64,000 nucleotides of DNA from contig JZRA01000092.1 of assembly GCA_001567485.1 (NCBI GenBank), positions 62,001 through 126,000 of the forward strand, read 5' to 3'. The stretch comes from Chloroflexi bacterium OLB13. GTDB lineage: Bacteria > Chloroflexota > Anaerolineae > Aggregatilineales > Phototrophicaceae. How positions within the stretch are numbered: the first letter of the stretch is position 1; the number at the start of each line of letters is the position of its first letter. The translations under genes were made by a program, and so were the position numbers. The notes under the pieces are model-generated. The model was not told the origin of the DNA and ran no database searches. It saw only the letters and a program-made list of their open reading frames with translations. Below, in pieces: positions 29,950 to 38,701 of this stretch.

Positions 29950-30774
29950 ATGAACGCCCAAGACAGCACATCGCGCGCGCTGCCGCCGATGATCGACACG
30001 CATATTCATCTCAACTTCGACGCCTACGACGAGGATCGTGACGCCGTGATCGCGCGCGCGGCCGCGGCCGGTGTGGCGCGCTGCATCAATCCCGGCGTCG
30101 ATCTCGAAACCAGCCGCGCGGGTATCGATCTGGCGGCAGCATACCCCGGCGTGATCTATGCCGCGGTCGGCTATCACCCGAACAGCACGGCGGGTTTTGC
30201 GCGTGCGTGGCTGGAGCCGATCCGCGCGCTGGCGTCGTCTCCGGGCGTCGTGAGCATCGGCGAGATCGGGCTGGACTACTACTGGGACAAAAGCCCCAAG
30301 CCCGACCAGTTCGCGGCGTTTGAAGCCCAGCTTGAGCTTGCGGCCGAGCTGAACCTGCCGGTCATTATCCATAACCGCGAGGCGAGCGAGGACGTCATCC
30401 GGATCCTCGAGTCGTGGGCCGGCGAGCTGAGCGGAACGCTGCGGGAGGCCCCCGGCGTGCTGCACTCAGTCTCTGCGCCAGCGGAACTCGTAGAGCGCGC
30501 GCTGGCGGCCGGGTTCTACATCGGCTTTACCGGCCCAATCACCTACAAGAACGCTGATCAGACCCGCCGTATCGCGGCCGCCGCCCCGCTGGAACGGATC
30601 CTTGTCGAGACCGACGGCCCGTTTCTGACGCCGGTTCCGCACCGTGGCAAGCGCAACGAGCCAGCATACATCCCCCTGATCGTCGAACGGCTCGCGTCGG
30701 TGCGACAGCTGCCCCTCGCGCAGATCGCCGAAGCCACGACAGTCAACGCCGAGCGCTTGTTCCGGTTCACGTAG
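29950..30774 (+). CDS. tatD: TatD-family metal-dependent hydrolase/DNase
   Basis: This 274-residue TIM-barrel hydrolase shows the TatD metal ligands in order: MIDTHIHL, GEIGLDYYWDK, VIIHNREA and VETDGPFL. The usual GVLHCFSG motif reads GVLHSVSAP here, keeping the His ligand. Family members show 3'-5' exonuclease or deoxyribonuclease activity and have roles in DNA repair. It follows gmd by six bases. It is convergent with the metal transporter; the stop codons lie next to each other. Confidence 0.9.
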   Translation: MNAQDSTSRALPPMIDTHIHLNFDAYDEDRDAVIARAAAAGVARCINPGVDLETSRAGIDLAAAYPGVIYAAVGYHPNSTAGFARAWLEPIRALASSPGVVSIGEIGLDYYWDKSPKPDQFAAFEAQLELAAELNLPVIIHNREASEDVIRILESWAGELSGTLREAPGVLHSVSAPAELVERALAAGFYIGFTGPITYKNADQTRRIAAAAPLERILVETDGPFLTPVPHRGKRNEPAYIPLIVERLASVRQLPLAQIAEATTVNAERLFRFT

Positions 30775-31626
30775 CTAGCGGGGTGCTGGCCGCAATCGCA
30801 AGTACGCGCGCCGCGTGCTAAAGATCGCCGCGAAGATCACTGTCATCGCAAGGACGATCGACGGGCCGGCCGCGATGTCCAGATGATACGACAGCAGCAG
30901 GCCAATCACGCCGCCGATGACACCGAGCGCCGCTGAGATCCGCATCATGTGATGCAGCCGTTTGGCGATCATCTGCGCCGACGCCGCCGGCACAATCAGC
31001 ATCGCGAGCATCAGCGCGATCCCGACGACGCGCAGGCTGGCGATGATCGTTACCGCGATGAACGCGAGCAGTGTCAGCCGAAGCGCCTCGGCAGGCAGAC
31101 GGAGCGTCCGCGCGAGGTTCGTGTCGAAGCTGATGATCTGAAACTCTTTGTACAGCAGCAGCGTCCCCAGCAGCACGATCACGCCACACGCGGCCATGAT
31201 AAGGAGATCGTCGCCTTGAATGCCCAGCACGTTACCGAATAGAATATGGACAAGGTCGCGTCCATACGCGCGGCTGTCATGGCTGATGATGGCGATTCCG
31301 AGCGCGTACATCGCCACGAACACGATGCCGATGGCCGTGTCCTCTTTGAGGCGTTCGCGGCGTGTCAGCCAGCCGATGCCGACCGCCGCGATCACGCCGG
31401 CGATCAGCCCCCCGAAGAACAGGTTGACGCCGACTGCGCCGCCCGTCGTGATGTAGCTGATCGCCACGCCCGGCAGTACGCTGTGACTGAGCGCGTCGCC
31501 GAAGAACGACATGCCGCGAACCACCACATAGCATCCGATCACGCCGCTGATGACGCCGACCATGACGACGGCGATCAGCGCGCGCTGCATGAACTCATAT
31601 TGCAGCGGCTCTAAGAACTGCCCCAT
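30775..31626 (-). CDS. znuB: Metal (zinc/manganese) ABC transporter permease, ABC-3 family
   Basis: This 283-residue membrane protein of the ABC-3 family (ZnuB/MntB/TroC) has eight or nine hydrophobic segments. Family marks include VVRGMSFFGDALSHSVLPGVA near the N-terminus, HxLFGNxLGI-like HILFGNVLGIQGDDL, and the late LLVVGIAL-like region. It forms the channel of the importer encoded with the ATPase and binding protein just upstream. Zinc is favoured by the His-rich binding protein; manganese or iron cannot be excluded. Confidence 0.9.
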   Translation of the reverse strand: MGQFLEPLQYEFMQRALIAVVMVGVISGVIGCYVVVRGMSFFGDALSHSVLPGVAISYITTGGAVGVNLFFGGLIAGVIAAVGIGWLTRRERLKEDTAIGIVFVAMYALGIAIISHDSRAYGRDLVHILFGNVLGIQGDDLLIMAACGVIVLLGTLLLYKEFQIISFDTNLARTLRLPAEALRLTLLAFIAVTIIASLRVVGIALMLAMLIVPAASAQMIAKRLHHMMRISAALGVIGGVIGLLLSYHLDIAAGPSIVLAMTVIFAAIFSTRRAYLRLRPAPR

Positions 31627-31649
31627 CGGTTATCCTGTCCCTTTGGCGC

Positions 31650-32444
31650 TTAACAGCACCCGTGGTCGTCAACGGTGATCAGCATATGATCGTCGGCGTG
31701 CATGATGCTCACCCGCGAACCATACGCTGCCTTCAGGTGTTCAGGCGTATACACCTCCACCGGCGTGCCGTATGCGATGACCGTGCGCTTGAGCAGCAGC
31801 AGTTTGTCGAACTCGGACAGCGCCAGCTCGATATCGTGAGTCGCGACCAGCACCGTCACGCCATCCTCGCGAAGCCGATCCAGCGTCGCAAGGATTTCCT
31901 CGATTGTCGTGACATCCACGCCGTTGAATGGCTCATCCAACAGCAGCACGTCGGCGGCTTGAGCCAGCGCGCGCGCAATGAACACACGCTGCTTCTGCCC
32001 GCCGCTCAGCGCGCCGATGCGCCGGTCGATATGCTTAAGCATCCCGACTTGATCAAGCGCGTGCCGCACGGCGTCGCGATCATCACGGCCGGGCCAGCGC
32101 AGCCAACCGATGCGGCGCGCACGTCCCATCATCACGACATCCCCGACGGTCGCCGGAAAACTCCAATCCACGAGGTTGACCTGCGGCACATAGCCGATCA
32201 AATCGTGGCTCGACCGGCAGTCGCGGCCCATCAGCGAAACTTGACCGCTGGTGAACGGGATCACGCCTGCAATCGCCTTGAACAGCGTGCTCTTGCCCGC
32301 CCCATTTGGCCCAAGCACGGCGACTCGCTCGCCACGCTGTACTTCGAATTGGATTCCGCTGATCGCGCGGCGGTCGTCTGGATAGCCGGCCGACACGTCT
32401 TCAACATAGAGCGCGGGCGCAGGTGCGGCTGCATGGGTTTGCAT
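31650..32444 (-). CDS. znuC: Metal ABC transporter ATP-binding protein
   Basis: This 264-residue ABC ATPase has Walker A GPNGAGKSTL, Q-loop YVPQVNLVDWSFPATV, signature LSGGQKQR, Walker B VLLLDEPFNGVD and H-loop ATHD. The sequence after the Q-loop (NLVDWSFP) is typical of metal-type ATPases of the Mnt/Znu group. The C-terminus carries extra His/Cys (MHADDHM, DDHGCC) that could bind metal, although this is inference. The ATG at 32444 was preferred to a TTG six codons upstream. It lies between the permease and binding-protein genes with short gaps. Confidence 0.92.
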   Translation of the reverse strand: MQTHAAAPAPALYVEDVSAGYPDDRRAISGIQFEVQRGERVAVLGPNGAGKSTLFKAIAGVIPFTSGQVSLMGRDCRSSHDLIGYVPQVNLVDWSFPATVGDVVMMGRARRIGWLRWPGRDDRDAVRHALDQVGMLKHIDRRIGALSGGQKQRVFIARALAQAADVLLLDEPFNGVDVTTIEEILATLDRLREDGVTVLVATHDIELALSEFDKLLLLKRTVIAYGTPVEVYTPEHLKAAYGSRVSIMHADDHMLITVDDHGCC

Positions 32445-32469
32445 ATCGAGATCGAACCTCAAGTCGTGG

Positions 32470-33627
32470 CTAGGGAGTGAGCGCGTCGGTGATCGCCGCG
32501 AAATTATAGGCCGTATAGTCGAGATACGTAGGGGCCGGCCCTTGCACGTCGCTTAATGAGTCGGTGTACAGCGACACCAGCGGCGTCCCAGCTTCGGCGG
32601 CGACCAACTCTGCGACGCGCGACACCACGGTTGTTTCTACGAAGATCGCCTTCACACCGCTTGAGCGAACAAGCTCGACCAACGCGGCGACATCCCGCGC
32701 TGATGGCTCCGCCAGTGTCGATCCTCCCGGCAGTACGAATCCGAGCACGTCAAATCCATACGCGCTGGCGAAGTATCCCAACGTCTCGTGGTTCGTCAGC
32801 AGAAGGCGGTTCTCAGGCGGAATCACTGCTAGTTCAGGCTCAAGCTGCAAGCGCAGCAAATCATCAATCGCGTAGGCGTATTCGTGTGCATTAGCCGTGT
32901 ATTGATCGGCGTGCGCGGGATCCAGCGCGCCTACGACGTCACCGATAAACAGCGACCAGTAGACCACGCTGCGCGGATCAGACCAGACGTGGGGGTCGCA
33001 GGTTCCGTGCGCGTGAACCGCGCTGTGTTCGTGGTCGTCACTGTGCTCGTCATGCGTACACTCAACCTCGAACAAACGATGTCCGCGCTGGGCATCCGGC
33101 ATGCGTCCGCTGGGAAACCCCATGGACTCCTTGAGCGCATCAATCTCGTGCAGCTGCGTGTCATACGAGTCGCACAGTTCGCGCACGTCCAAACCGAAGA
33201 TCGTGTGATGCTCGCTTCCGCCGGCGTCCGGGTCGCGGCCGCTGGTCTCGCCTTCACCATCCTCATGATCGTGGCCGTCACCATACATCCGAACCCGGAC
33301 GCAGGTCGAGGCCTCTACCACGGGAATGTTCGGCGCGACGCCTGCAATCGTATCGAGCAGCTGTTCCTCGAACCCGCCACCGGCGACAAAGATCACGTCC
33401 GCCTCGCTGAGCGCCACGAGGTCACGCGCTGACGGTTCATAGCTGTGTGGATCGGCGCCAACCGGAATCAACGATGTGACATCGGCTTGCCCCAGCGTGA
33501 CGTTCTGAATCACATCGGCGAGGATGCTGAAGCTGGCGACCACAGCCAGCCTATCTGGCTGGCCGACGGCGGCAGTGACAGTCAAGCCCATCGCCAGCAG
33601 AACAGCCAACCGGGCGACTCGCTTCAT
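32470..33627 (-). CDS. znuA: Metal ABC transporter substrate-binding protein, His-rich
   Basis: This 385-residue cluster A-I binding protein has a Sec signal peptide (MKRVARLAVLLAMG, cut near AVGQ). Metal ligands are visible in GADPHSYEP, DPHVW and the late EAGTPLVSLYTDSLS region. Two His/Asp/Glu-rich stretches (GDGHDHEDGEGE and HDEHSDDHEHSAVHAHG) are typical of zinc-binding ZnuA-like proteins. The ATG at 33627 has AAGGATG upstream and gives a clean signal peptide; a longer in-frame start at 33693 would include the -35 element. Confidence 0.92.
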   Translation of the reverse strand: MKRVARLAVLLAMGLTVTAAVGQPDRLAVVASFSILADVIQNVTLGQADVTSLIPVGADPHSYEPSARDLVALSEADVIFVAGGGFEEQLLDTIAGVAPNIPVVEASTCVRVRMYGDGHDHEDGEGETSGRDPDAGGSEHHTIFGLDVRELCDSYDTQLHEIDALKESMGFPSGRMPDAQRGHRLFEVECTHDEHSDDHEHSAVHAHGTCDPHVWSDPRSVVYWSLFIGDVVGALDPAHADQYTANAHEYAYAIDDLLRLQLEPELAVIPPENRLLLTNHETLGYFASAYGFDVLGFVLPGGSTLAEPSARDVAALVELVRSSGVKAIFVETTVVSRVAELVAAEAGTPLVSLYTDSLSDVQGPAPTYLDYTAYNFAAITDALTP

Positions 33628-33664
33628 CGTATCATCCTTATTGAGACTGAGTATCGTTTGGTTC

Positions 33665-33693
33665 AGTATAGGGTGACTTTTTGACGCCGTCAA
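33665..33693 (-). promoter_or_regulatory. Promoter of the metal transporter operon, with palindromic -35
   Basis: On the minus strand TTGACG (33688-33693) and TATACT (33665-33670) are exactly 17 bp apart. The -35 forms half of a 13-base palindrome, TTGACGCCGTCAA (33681-33693), a possible operator for a metal regulator. Confidence 0.65.
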
Positions 33694-33710
33694 GACAGGG
33701 CGCGCTTATC

Positions 33711-33739
33711 TTGACGAAACACTGGCGTTCCTCTACAAT
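33711..33739 (+). promoter_or_regulatory. Promoter of ffh operon
   Basis: TTGACG (33711-33716) and TACAAT (33734-33739) are 17 bp apart, 38 bases before the ffh start codon. It is divergent from the metal transporter promoter, with 17 bp between the two -35 elements. Confidence 0.7.
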
Positions 33740-33777
33740 GGCCGCCACTTGTCCCGTGGGAACCAAGTCGATTCGTC

Positions 33778-35112
33778 ATGTTTGAAGGCCTGAGCAAGCG
33801 TCTGCAAGAGACGTTTGACCGTCTCGGAAAAGGCGGCCGCATCACCGAGAACGACCTCAACACGGTCATGCGCGACGTGCGTATGGCTTTGCTGGAGGCC
33901 GATGTCGCGCTGCCGGTCGTCAAGGACTTCGTCGGCCGCGTGCGCGAAGCCGCCGCCGGCGCTGAGGTTCACAAGGCGCTGCGGCCTGCCCAACAGGTCG
34001 TTAAGATCGTTCATGACGAGCTGACGACCACGCTTGGCGAACCGGGACGGCTGAACTTCTTCAGCGGCGCCAAACCTCACGTCATTATGCTGGTGGGTTT
34101 GCAGGGGTCGGGCAAGACGACCACCGCCGCGAAGCTCTCCGTGCACTTGCGCCGCGAAGGCCGTCAACCCTTCCTCGTCGCGTGCGATACGTACCGTCCG
34201 GCCGCTGTGGACCAGTTGGTGACGCTGGGCAAGCAAATCGGAGTGCCCGTTTATGAAGAAGGCACGAGCGCCAAGCCGATCGACATCGCGGTGCGCGGTC
34301 TTGCCGCCGCCAAAGCCGCCAACGCAGCGGTGTGCATCATCGACACCGCCGGCCGCTTGCAGATCGACGATACGCTGATGGCGGAGCTTGAGGAGATCAA
34401 GCGCCGGACGCATCCGGTCGAAGTGCTGCTCGTGGCCGACGCGATGACCGGTCAAGAAGCGGTCAACATCGCACAGGGCTTCAACCAGCGCGTCGGTCTC
34501 ACCGGCCTGATCTTAACCAAGATCGACGGTGATGCCCGTGGTGGCGCGGCGATCTCGATGCGTGCCGTGACGAGCGTGCCGATCAAGTTCCTCGGCACAG
34601 GCGAGAAGATCGACGGGTTCGAGGTCTTCCACCCCGACCGTTTGGTCGATCGCATCCTCGGCATGGGTGATGTGATGACCCTCATCGAGAAGGCCGAGGC
34701 CGAGTTCGATGAGGACGAAGCCGAGAAGCTCGCCAAGAAGATGCTGCAGAATCAGTTCACGCTGCAAGACTTCCTCGAACAGCTTCAGCGCATCAAGCGA
34801 ATGGGGCCGATCGCGCAGGTTCTCGGCATGATCCCCGGCCTGAGTAAGCTGCAAATCGCCGGTCAGCTCGACCAGCAAGACCTCGACAAGCGGCTCAAGC
34901 GCGTCGAGGCCATCATCAACTCGATGACCGCGAAGGAGCGCGCCAACCCGAAGGTGCTCAACGCGAGCCGCCGCAAGCGAATCGCCGCGGGCAGCGGGAC
35001 GCAGGTGCGCGACGTCAACGAAGTACTCAATCAGTTCCAGCAGATGCAGACCATGATGGGGCAGCTGCGGAAAGGCCGCATGCCGAAGGGCATGCCCAAT
35101 TTACTCGGTTAG
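33778..35112 (+). CDS. ffh: Signal recognition particle protein Ffh
   Basis: Ffh is the GTPase of the signal recognition particle, binding 4.5S RNA and signal sequences of nascent membrane proteins. The 444-residue protein has the N domain, a GTPase G domain with GLQGSGKTTTAAKL, DTYRPAA, DTAGRL and TKIDGDARGGAA, and a Met-rich M domain (about residues 325-444) with the RNA-binding SRRKRIAAGSG block. It leads the ffh-rpsP-khpA-rimM group. The ATG lacks a clear Shine-Dalgarno site. Confidence 0.97.
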   Translation: MFEGLSKRLQETFDRLGKGGRITENDLNTVMRDVRMALLEADVALPVVKDFVGRVREAAAGAEVHKALRPAQQVVKIVHDELTTTLGEPGRLNFFSGAKPHVIMLVGLQGSGKTTTAAKLSVHLRREGRQPFLVACDTYRPAAVDQLVTLGKQIGVPVYEEGTSAKPIDIAVRGLAAAKAANAAVCIIDTAGRLQIDDTLMAELEEIKRRTHPVEVLLVADAMTGQEAVNIAQGFNQRVGLTGLILTKIDGDARGGAAISMRAVTSVPIKFLGTGEKIDGFEVFHPDRLVDRILGMGDVMTLIEKAEAEFDEDEAEKLAKKMLQNQFTLQDFLEQLQRIKRMGPIAQVLGMIPGLSKLQIAGQLDQQDLDKRLKRVEAIINSMTAKERANPKVLNASRRKRIAAGSGTQVRDVNEVLNQFQQMQTMMGQLRKGRMPKGMPNLLG

Positions 35113-35164
35113 GACAATCTGCAGCCCCACGCTGCGATCGTGTTCAGAAGGAGCAAGTACAAGC

Positions 35165-35572
35165 ATGTTGCGAATCCGTTTCCAGCGTGTCGGGGCCAAG
35201 CGTCAGCCGGCTTACCGCATCGTCGTCACCGATCAGCGCCAGAAGCGCTCCGGCGGCATCGTCGAGAATATCGGCTTCCACAACCCGCGCACCCGTCCCA
35301 GCACCGACGTGGTCGACAGCGCCCGCGCGCTGCACTGGCTGAGCGTCGGCGCCCAACCGACCGAGGCCGCGATCAGCGTGATGAAGCGCGCCGGCACATG
35401 GGCGCTGTTCGAACGCCTGCAGAAGGGTGAGTCGAAGGACGCGTTGATGGCCGAAGCTGCTGCGCTTCAGCCGACTGCGGTCGCCCCAAAGACCAGCTAC
35501 CCCGCCCCGGTTGGCTCACCTTCAGCCAAGGCAGCGGCCAGTGATGATGCTGGCGAGGCCGGAGAAGCGTAA
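35165..35572 (+). CDS. rpsP: 30S ribosomal protein S16
   Basis: S16 has its usual core: LRIRFQRVGAKRQPAYRIVV and an IENIGFHNP-like block (VENIGFHNPRT), followed by RALHWLSVGAQPT. The protein is longer than usual (135 against 80-90 residues) because of an Ala/Ser/Pro-rich acidic tail from about residue 92. AAGGAG lies 11 bases before the ATG. It sits between ffh and khpA, the common order. Confidence 0.96.
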   Translation: MLRIRFQRVGAKRQPAYRIVVTDQRQKRSGGIVENIGFHNPRTRPSTDVVDSARALHWLSVGAQPTEAAISVMKRAGTWALFERLQKGESKDALMAEAAALQPTAVAPKTSYPAPVGSPSAKAAASDDAGEAGEA

Positions 35573-35599
35573 CGCTTCCTGTTCCGTGTGTAACCCGAT

Positions 35600-35643
35600 C
35601 TGCGCGGCGCCGAAGCACGCTGTTGTCGCGGCCCGCGCAGTTT
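35600..35643 (+). terminator. Hairpin between rpsP and khpA
   Basis: CTGCGCGG and CCGCGCAG form a perfect 8-bp stem with a 25-base loop, followed by only TTT. It may be a partial terminator or an RNA-processing site that lowers expression of the downstream genes relative to S16. Confidence 0.35.
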
Positions 35644-35662
35644 CGTACCTAAAGGATATCTG

Positions 35663-35890
35663 ATGGAAGACGATTTGATCCGCCTCATCGCGCAATCGCT
35701 GGTCGATTCGCCGGACGATGTCAACGTGCGCCGCAAGGAGACCAGCGGCTCGGTGATCGTCCATCTCAAGGTCGCATCGGGCGACATGGGCCGCGTCATT
35801 GGCAAGCAGGGCCGGATCGCTAACGCCATGCGTACGCTCTTGCGCGTGGTGGCCCCAACCGACAAACGGGTGATCCTCGAGATCGATTAA
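35663..35890 (+). CDS. khpA: KH-domain RNA-binding protein KhpA
   Basis: This 75-residue single KH-domain protein has the GxxG-type loop in VIGKQGRIANAMRTLL and usually binds RNA with a partner KhpB. The flanking VIVHLKVASGDMGR and C-terminal VVAPTDKRVILEID are typical. AAAGGA is 6 bases before the ATG. Its position between rpsP and rimM is the standard one. Confidence 0.94.
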   Translation: MEDDLIRLIAQSLVDSPDDVNVRRKETSGSVIVHLKVASGDMGRVIGKQGRIANAMRTLLRVVAPTDKRVILEID

Positions 35891-35902
35891 GGCGCTGTAG
35901 TC

Positions 35903-36439
35903 ATGGCGCCTTCGCGCCCGCTCAAATACCTCCAGATCGGTGAAATCACGCGCCCGCACGGCGTCCGTGGCGAGCTGCGGATGCGGGTCATCACCGACTA
36001 TCCCGAACGCATCCCGAAACTCAAGCGTGTCTACCTTGGCGAAGGTCCGTTCGACCCTAACCCTCGCCCCTATTCAATCCGTTCCGTGCGCCCACATCAC
36101 GATCTGGCGCTGCTCACGCTCGACGGTGTCGACGACCGCGACGACGCCGAACGACTGCGCAACCTCGCTGTGCTGGTGTCCATTGAGGACGCGATCCCAC
36201 TCGGCGAGAACGAGGTGTATCTCTTCGAGCTGATCGGTATGCGCGTGGTCACCGAAGATGGCAACGACATCGGAGAGATCTCCGACATAATCGAGGCCGG
36301 GCCGAACGATATTTATGTCGTGAGCAGCCAACAGTACGGCGAGTACACCATCCCCGATGTCCCGCAGTTCATCCTCGGCATCGACAAGGCCGCCCGCTGT
36401 CTTCGCGTGCGGTTGATCGAGGGGCTGCTGCCGAAGTGA
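35903..36439 (+). CDS. rimM: 16S rRNA processing protein RimM
   Basis: RimM binds S19 and helps mature the 30S head. The 178-residue protein has the N-terminal IGEITRPHGVRGELRM motif, a linker, and the C-terminal PRC-barrel domain (YLFELIGMRVVTEDGNDIGE and the VPQFI region). AAGGCG lies 8 bases upstream. The end overlaps dprA (GTGA), where trmD would normally follow. Confidence 0.94.
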   Translation: MAPSRPLKYLQIGEITRPHGVRGELRMRVITDYPERIPKLKRVYLGEGPFDPNPRPYSIRSVRPHHDLALLTLDGVDDRDDAERLRNLAVLVSIEDAIPLGENEVYLFELIGMRVVTEDGNDIGEISDIIEAGPNDIYVVSSQQYGEYTIPDVPQFILGIDKAARCLRVRLIEGLLPK

Positions 36440-37533
36440 TCCCGTTGGACGAGCGCGCGTGTTGGCTCGCGTTCAGCCGGGTTCGCGGCGTTGGCGCAGC
36501 GCGCGCGCAATCGCTCGTCCAGCAGTTCGGGTCGCTGCTGGCCGCATGGCAGGCCCACGAGCGTGACCTGCGCGAGTGCGGGCTGCCACAGTTCGTCGTC
36601 CGCAGCATCTTGCAAGCCCGCCGCGATATCGACGTCGCCGGTGAGGTCGCCCGCGTGCAGCGGCTCGACGCACACTTTGTGACATTGGCCGACAGTGAGT
36701 ATCCATATCTTCTCCGCCAGATTCCGAACCCGCCGATGGTGATCTACGTGCGGGGCGCGCTCAGCGAGGACGATCAGCGCGCGCTGGCGGTGGTCGGCAC
36801 ACGCAAAGCAACCCGCCTCGGCACAGAGACTGCCCGCACGCTTTCCACCGACGTTGCCCGCAGCGGCTTTACAATCGTCAGCGGATTAGCGCAAGGCATT
36901 GACGTCGAGGCGCACACCGGCGCGTTGGAGGCCGCTGGCCGCACGATCGCGGTGCTTGGCACCGGTATCGACACGATCTATCCGCGCCAGCATACCCGCC
37001 TTGCTGATGACATCGCACGCAGCGGCGCGCTCGTGACCGAGTTCGCGCCCGGCACACCACCGGATAGGCAAAACTTCCCGCGCCGTAACCGCATCATCAG
37101 CGGCCTCTCGCTCGGCGTCCTCGTCGTCGAGGCCCCGGAACGCAGCGGCGCGCTCGTCACCGCCACCGCCGCCGCCGAGCAGGGACGTGACGTGTTCGCC
37201 GTACCCGCCAGCCTCAACAATGTGCAGGGCCGGGGCTGCAATCGGTTGATTCAGGACGGCGCCAAACTGGTGATGAATGCAGCCGACATCTTGTCTGAAC
37301 TCGCGCCTTCGATACAAGTCGTCAAATCACGCCGGGCGATGGGCGCGGTCGCGCCGGAAGATCCGTTTGAACAGCAGGTGTATACGTTACTGCGTGGTGA
37401 TCCGCTGCACGTTGACGACCTCGTGCGCACGTTGGGATGCGACGTCGGCGTGGTACTGGCGGCGCTCACCGTGCTAGAGCTAAAAGGTCTTGCACAATCG
37501 GTAGGACCCATGCAATATTGCGCTCTGACCTAA
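36436..37533 (+). CDS. dprA: DNA-processing protein DprA
   Basis: DprA loads RecA on incoming single-stranded DNA during natural transformation. The 365-residue protein has an N-terminal helix-hairpin-helix/SAM-like part, the Rossmann core with VVGTRKATRLG, SGLAQGIDVEAHTGAL, GTGIDTIYP and FPRRNRIISGLS, and a C-terminal winged-helix domain (about residues 300-365). The GTG start overlaps the rimM stop by four bases. The DprA core does not prove competence, but the gene is intact. Confidence 0.94.
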   Translation: MIPLDERACWLAFSRVRGVGAARAQSLVQQFGSLLAAWQAHERDLRECGLPQFVVRSILQARRDIDVAGEVARVQRLDAHFVTLADSEYPYLLRQIPNPPMVIYVRGALSEDDQRALAVVGTRKATRLGTETARTLSTDVARSGFTIVSGLAQGIDVEAHTGALEAAGRTIAVLGTGIDTIYPRQHTRLADDIARSGALVTEFAPGTPPDRQNFPRRNRIISGLSLGVLVVEAPERSGALVTATAAAEQGRDVFAVPASLNNVQGRGCNRLIQDGAKLVMNAADILSELAPSIQVVKSRRAMGAVAPEDPFEQQVYTLLRGDPLHVDDLVRTLGCDVGVVLAALTVLELKGLAQSVGPMQYCALT

Positions 37534-37556
37534 TTCCGATCTCATAAGTCAGCTCA

Positions 37557-38639
37557 ATGGAAAACGTCTACGCCATGATTCTGGCGGGTGGCGGTGGAAC
37601 CCGTCTCTGGCCGCTCAGCCGCAAGAGTATGCCCAAGCAAATGCTCGCGTTGACCGACGAGCGCAGCTTGTTTCAGGCCAGCATCGACCGCCTTCGTCAC
37701 ATGTTCGATCCGTCGCGCATCATCGTCGTGACGGGCCGCACAATGGTCGACGGACTGCGTTCGGACGCGCCGCACATCCCGACGGAGAACTTCATCGTTG
37801 AGCCGAACGGGCGTGACAGCGCCGCTGCGGTGGGGTTGGGCCTCGTGCATATCGCCGCGCGTGACCCTAACGCGACAGTTGCGATCCTGACCAGCGATCA
37901 TCACATTGGCCGGCCCGACCAGTTCCTCTCCGTGTTGAAGGCCGCCGCGAGCATCGCTCAACACGGGCATATCGTGACGCTGGGGATCACGCCGACCTAT
38001 CCTGCTACCGGCTTCGGATACATTCATCAAGGGCACGCGCTGGGCGATTTTGACGGCTGGGCTGCCTATCATTCGCTTGGATTCAAAGAGAAGCCCGATT
38101 ACGAGACCGCCCTGTCGTTCATTGCTGACGGCGGTTACAGTTGGAATTCAGGCATGTTTATCTGGACTGTCCGTAAGGCGATGCAGGAGTTCGAGCGTCA
38201 ACAGCATGGGATGTATGCGGAACTACAGCGTATCGGTCAGGCCATCCGCACCGACCGCTACGATTCCGTCTTGAGTACCGTCTGGGACAACCTGCCCCGC
38301 AAGTCGATCGACTTCGCGGTGATGGAGGGCGCGCAGGACATCGTTGTTATCCCAATCGACATTGGTTGGAGCGACGTCGGCAGTTGGTCTTCGCTGTTCG
38401 AGGTGCTTCCGCACGACGAGAATGGCAACTGCATTCGCGGCGACCGCGGCGAAATCATCTTGATGGAATCGCACAACACCCTGATCGTCAGCAACAAACT
38501 GACGGTCGCTTACGGCGTCGAAGACCTAATCATTGTAGACACGCCCGATGCTCTACTGGTATGCTCGCGTGAACGAGCACAAGAAATCCGCAAGGTAGTC
38601 GACCGGCTCAAGACCGACGGTCAGGATCGCTACCTTTAG
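37557..38639 (+). CDS. manC: Mannose-1-phosphate guanylyltransferase
   Basis: The enzyme makes GDP-mannose from mannose 1-phosphate and GTP. The 360-residue protein has the nucleotidyltransferase signature LAGGGGTRLWPLSRKSMPKQ, the FIVEPNGRDSAAAVGL block, LTSDHHI, GFGYI and FKEKPD, then WDNLPRKSIDFAVME. It is the short form without a fused phosphomannose isomerase domain. It would feed gmd-rmd. Its position between dprA and topA is unusual, because those two are often direct neighbours. Confidence 0.94.
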   Translation: MENVYAMILAGGGGTRLWPLSRKSMPKQMLALTDERSLFQASIDRLRHMFDPSRIIVVTGRTMVDGLRSDAPHIPTENFIVEPNGRDSAAAVGLGLVHIAARDPNATVAILTSDHHIGRPDQFLSVLKAAASIAQHGHIVTLGITPTYPATGFGYIHQGHALGDFDGWAAYHSLGFKEKPDYETALSFIADGGYSWNSGMFIWTVRKAMQEFERQQHGMYAELQRIGQAIRTDRYDSVLSTVWDNLPRKSIDFAVMEGAQDIVVIPIDIGWSDVGSWSSLFEVLPHDENGNCIRGDRGEIILMESHNTLIVSNKLTVAYGVEDLIIVDTPDALLVCSRERAQEIRKVVDRLKTDGQDRYL

Positions 38640-38701
38640 CCATGCGGCTCGTCCGGCGCGGACATCACCACCCGTCAATTCAGTGAGGATCACTTCCATA
38701 C

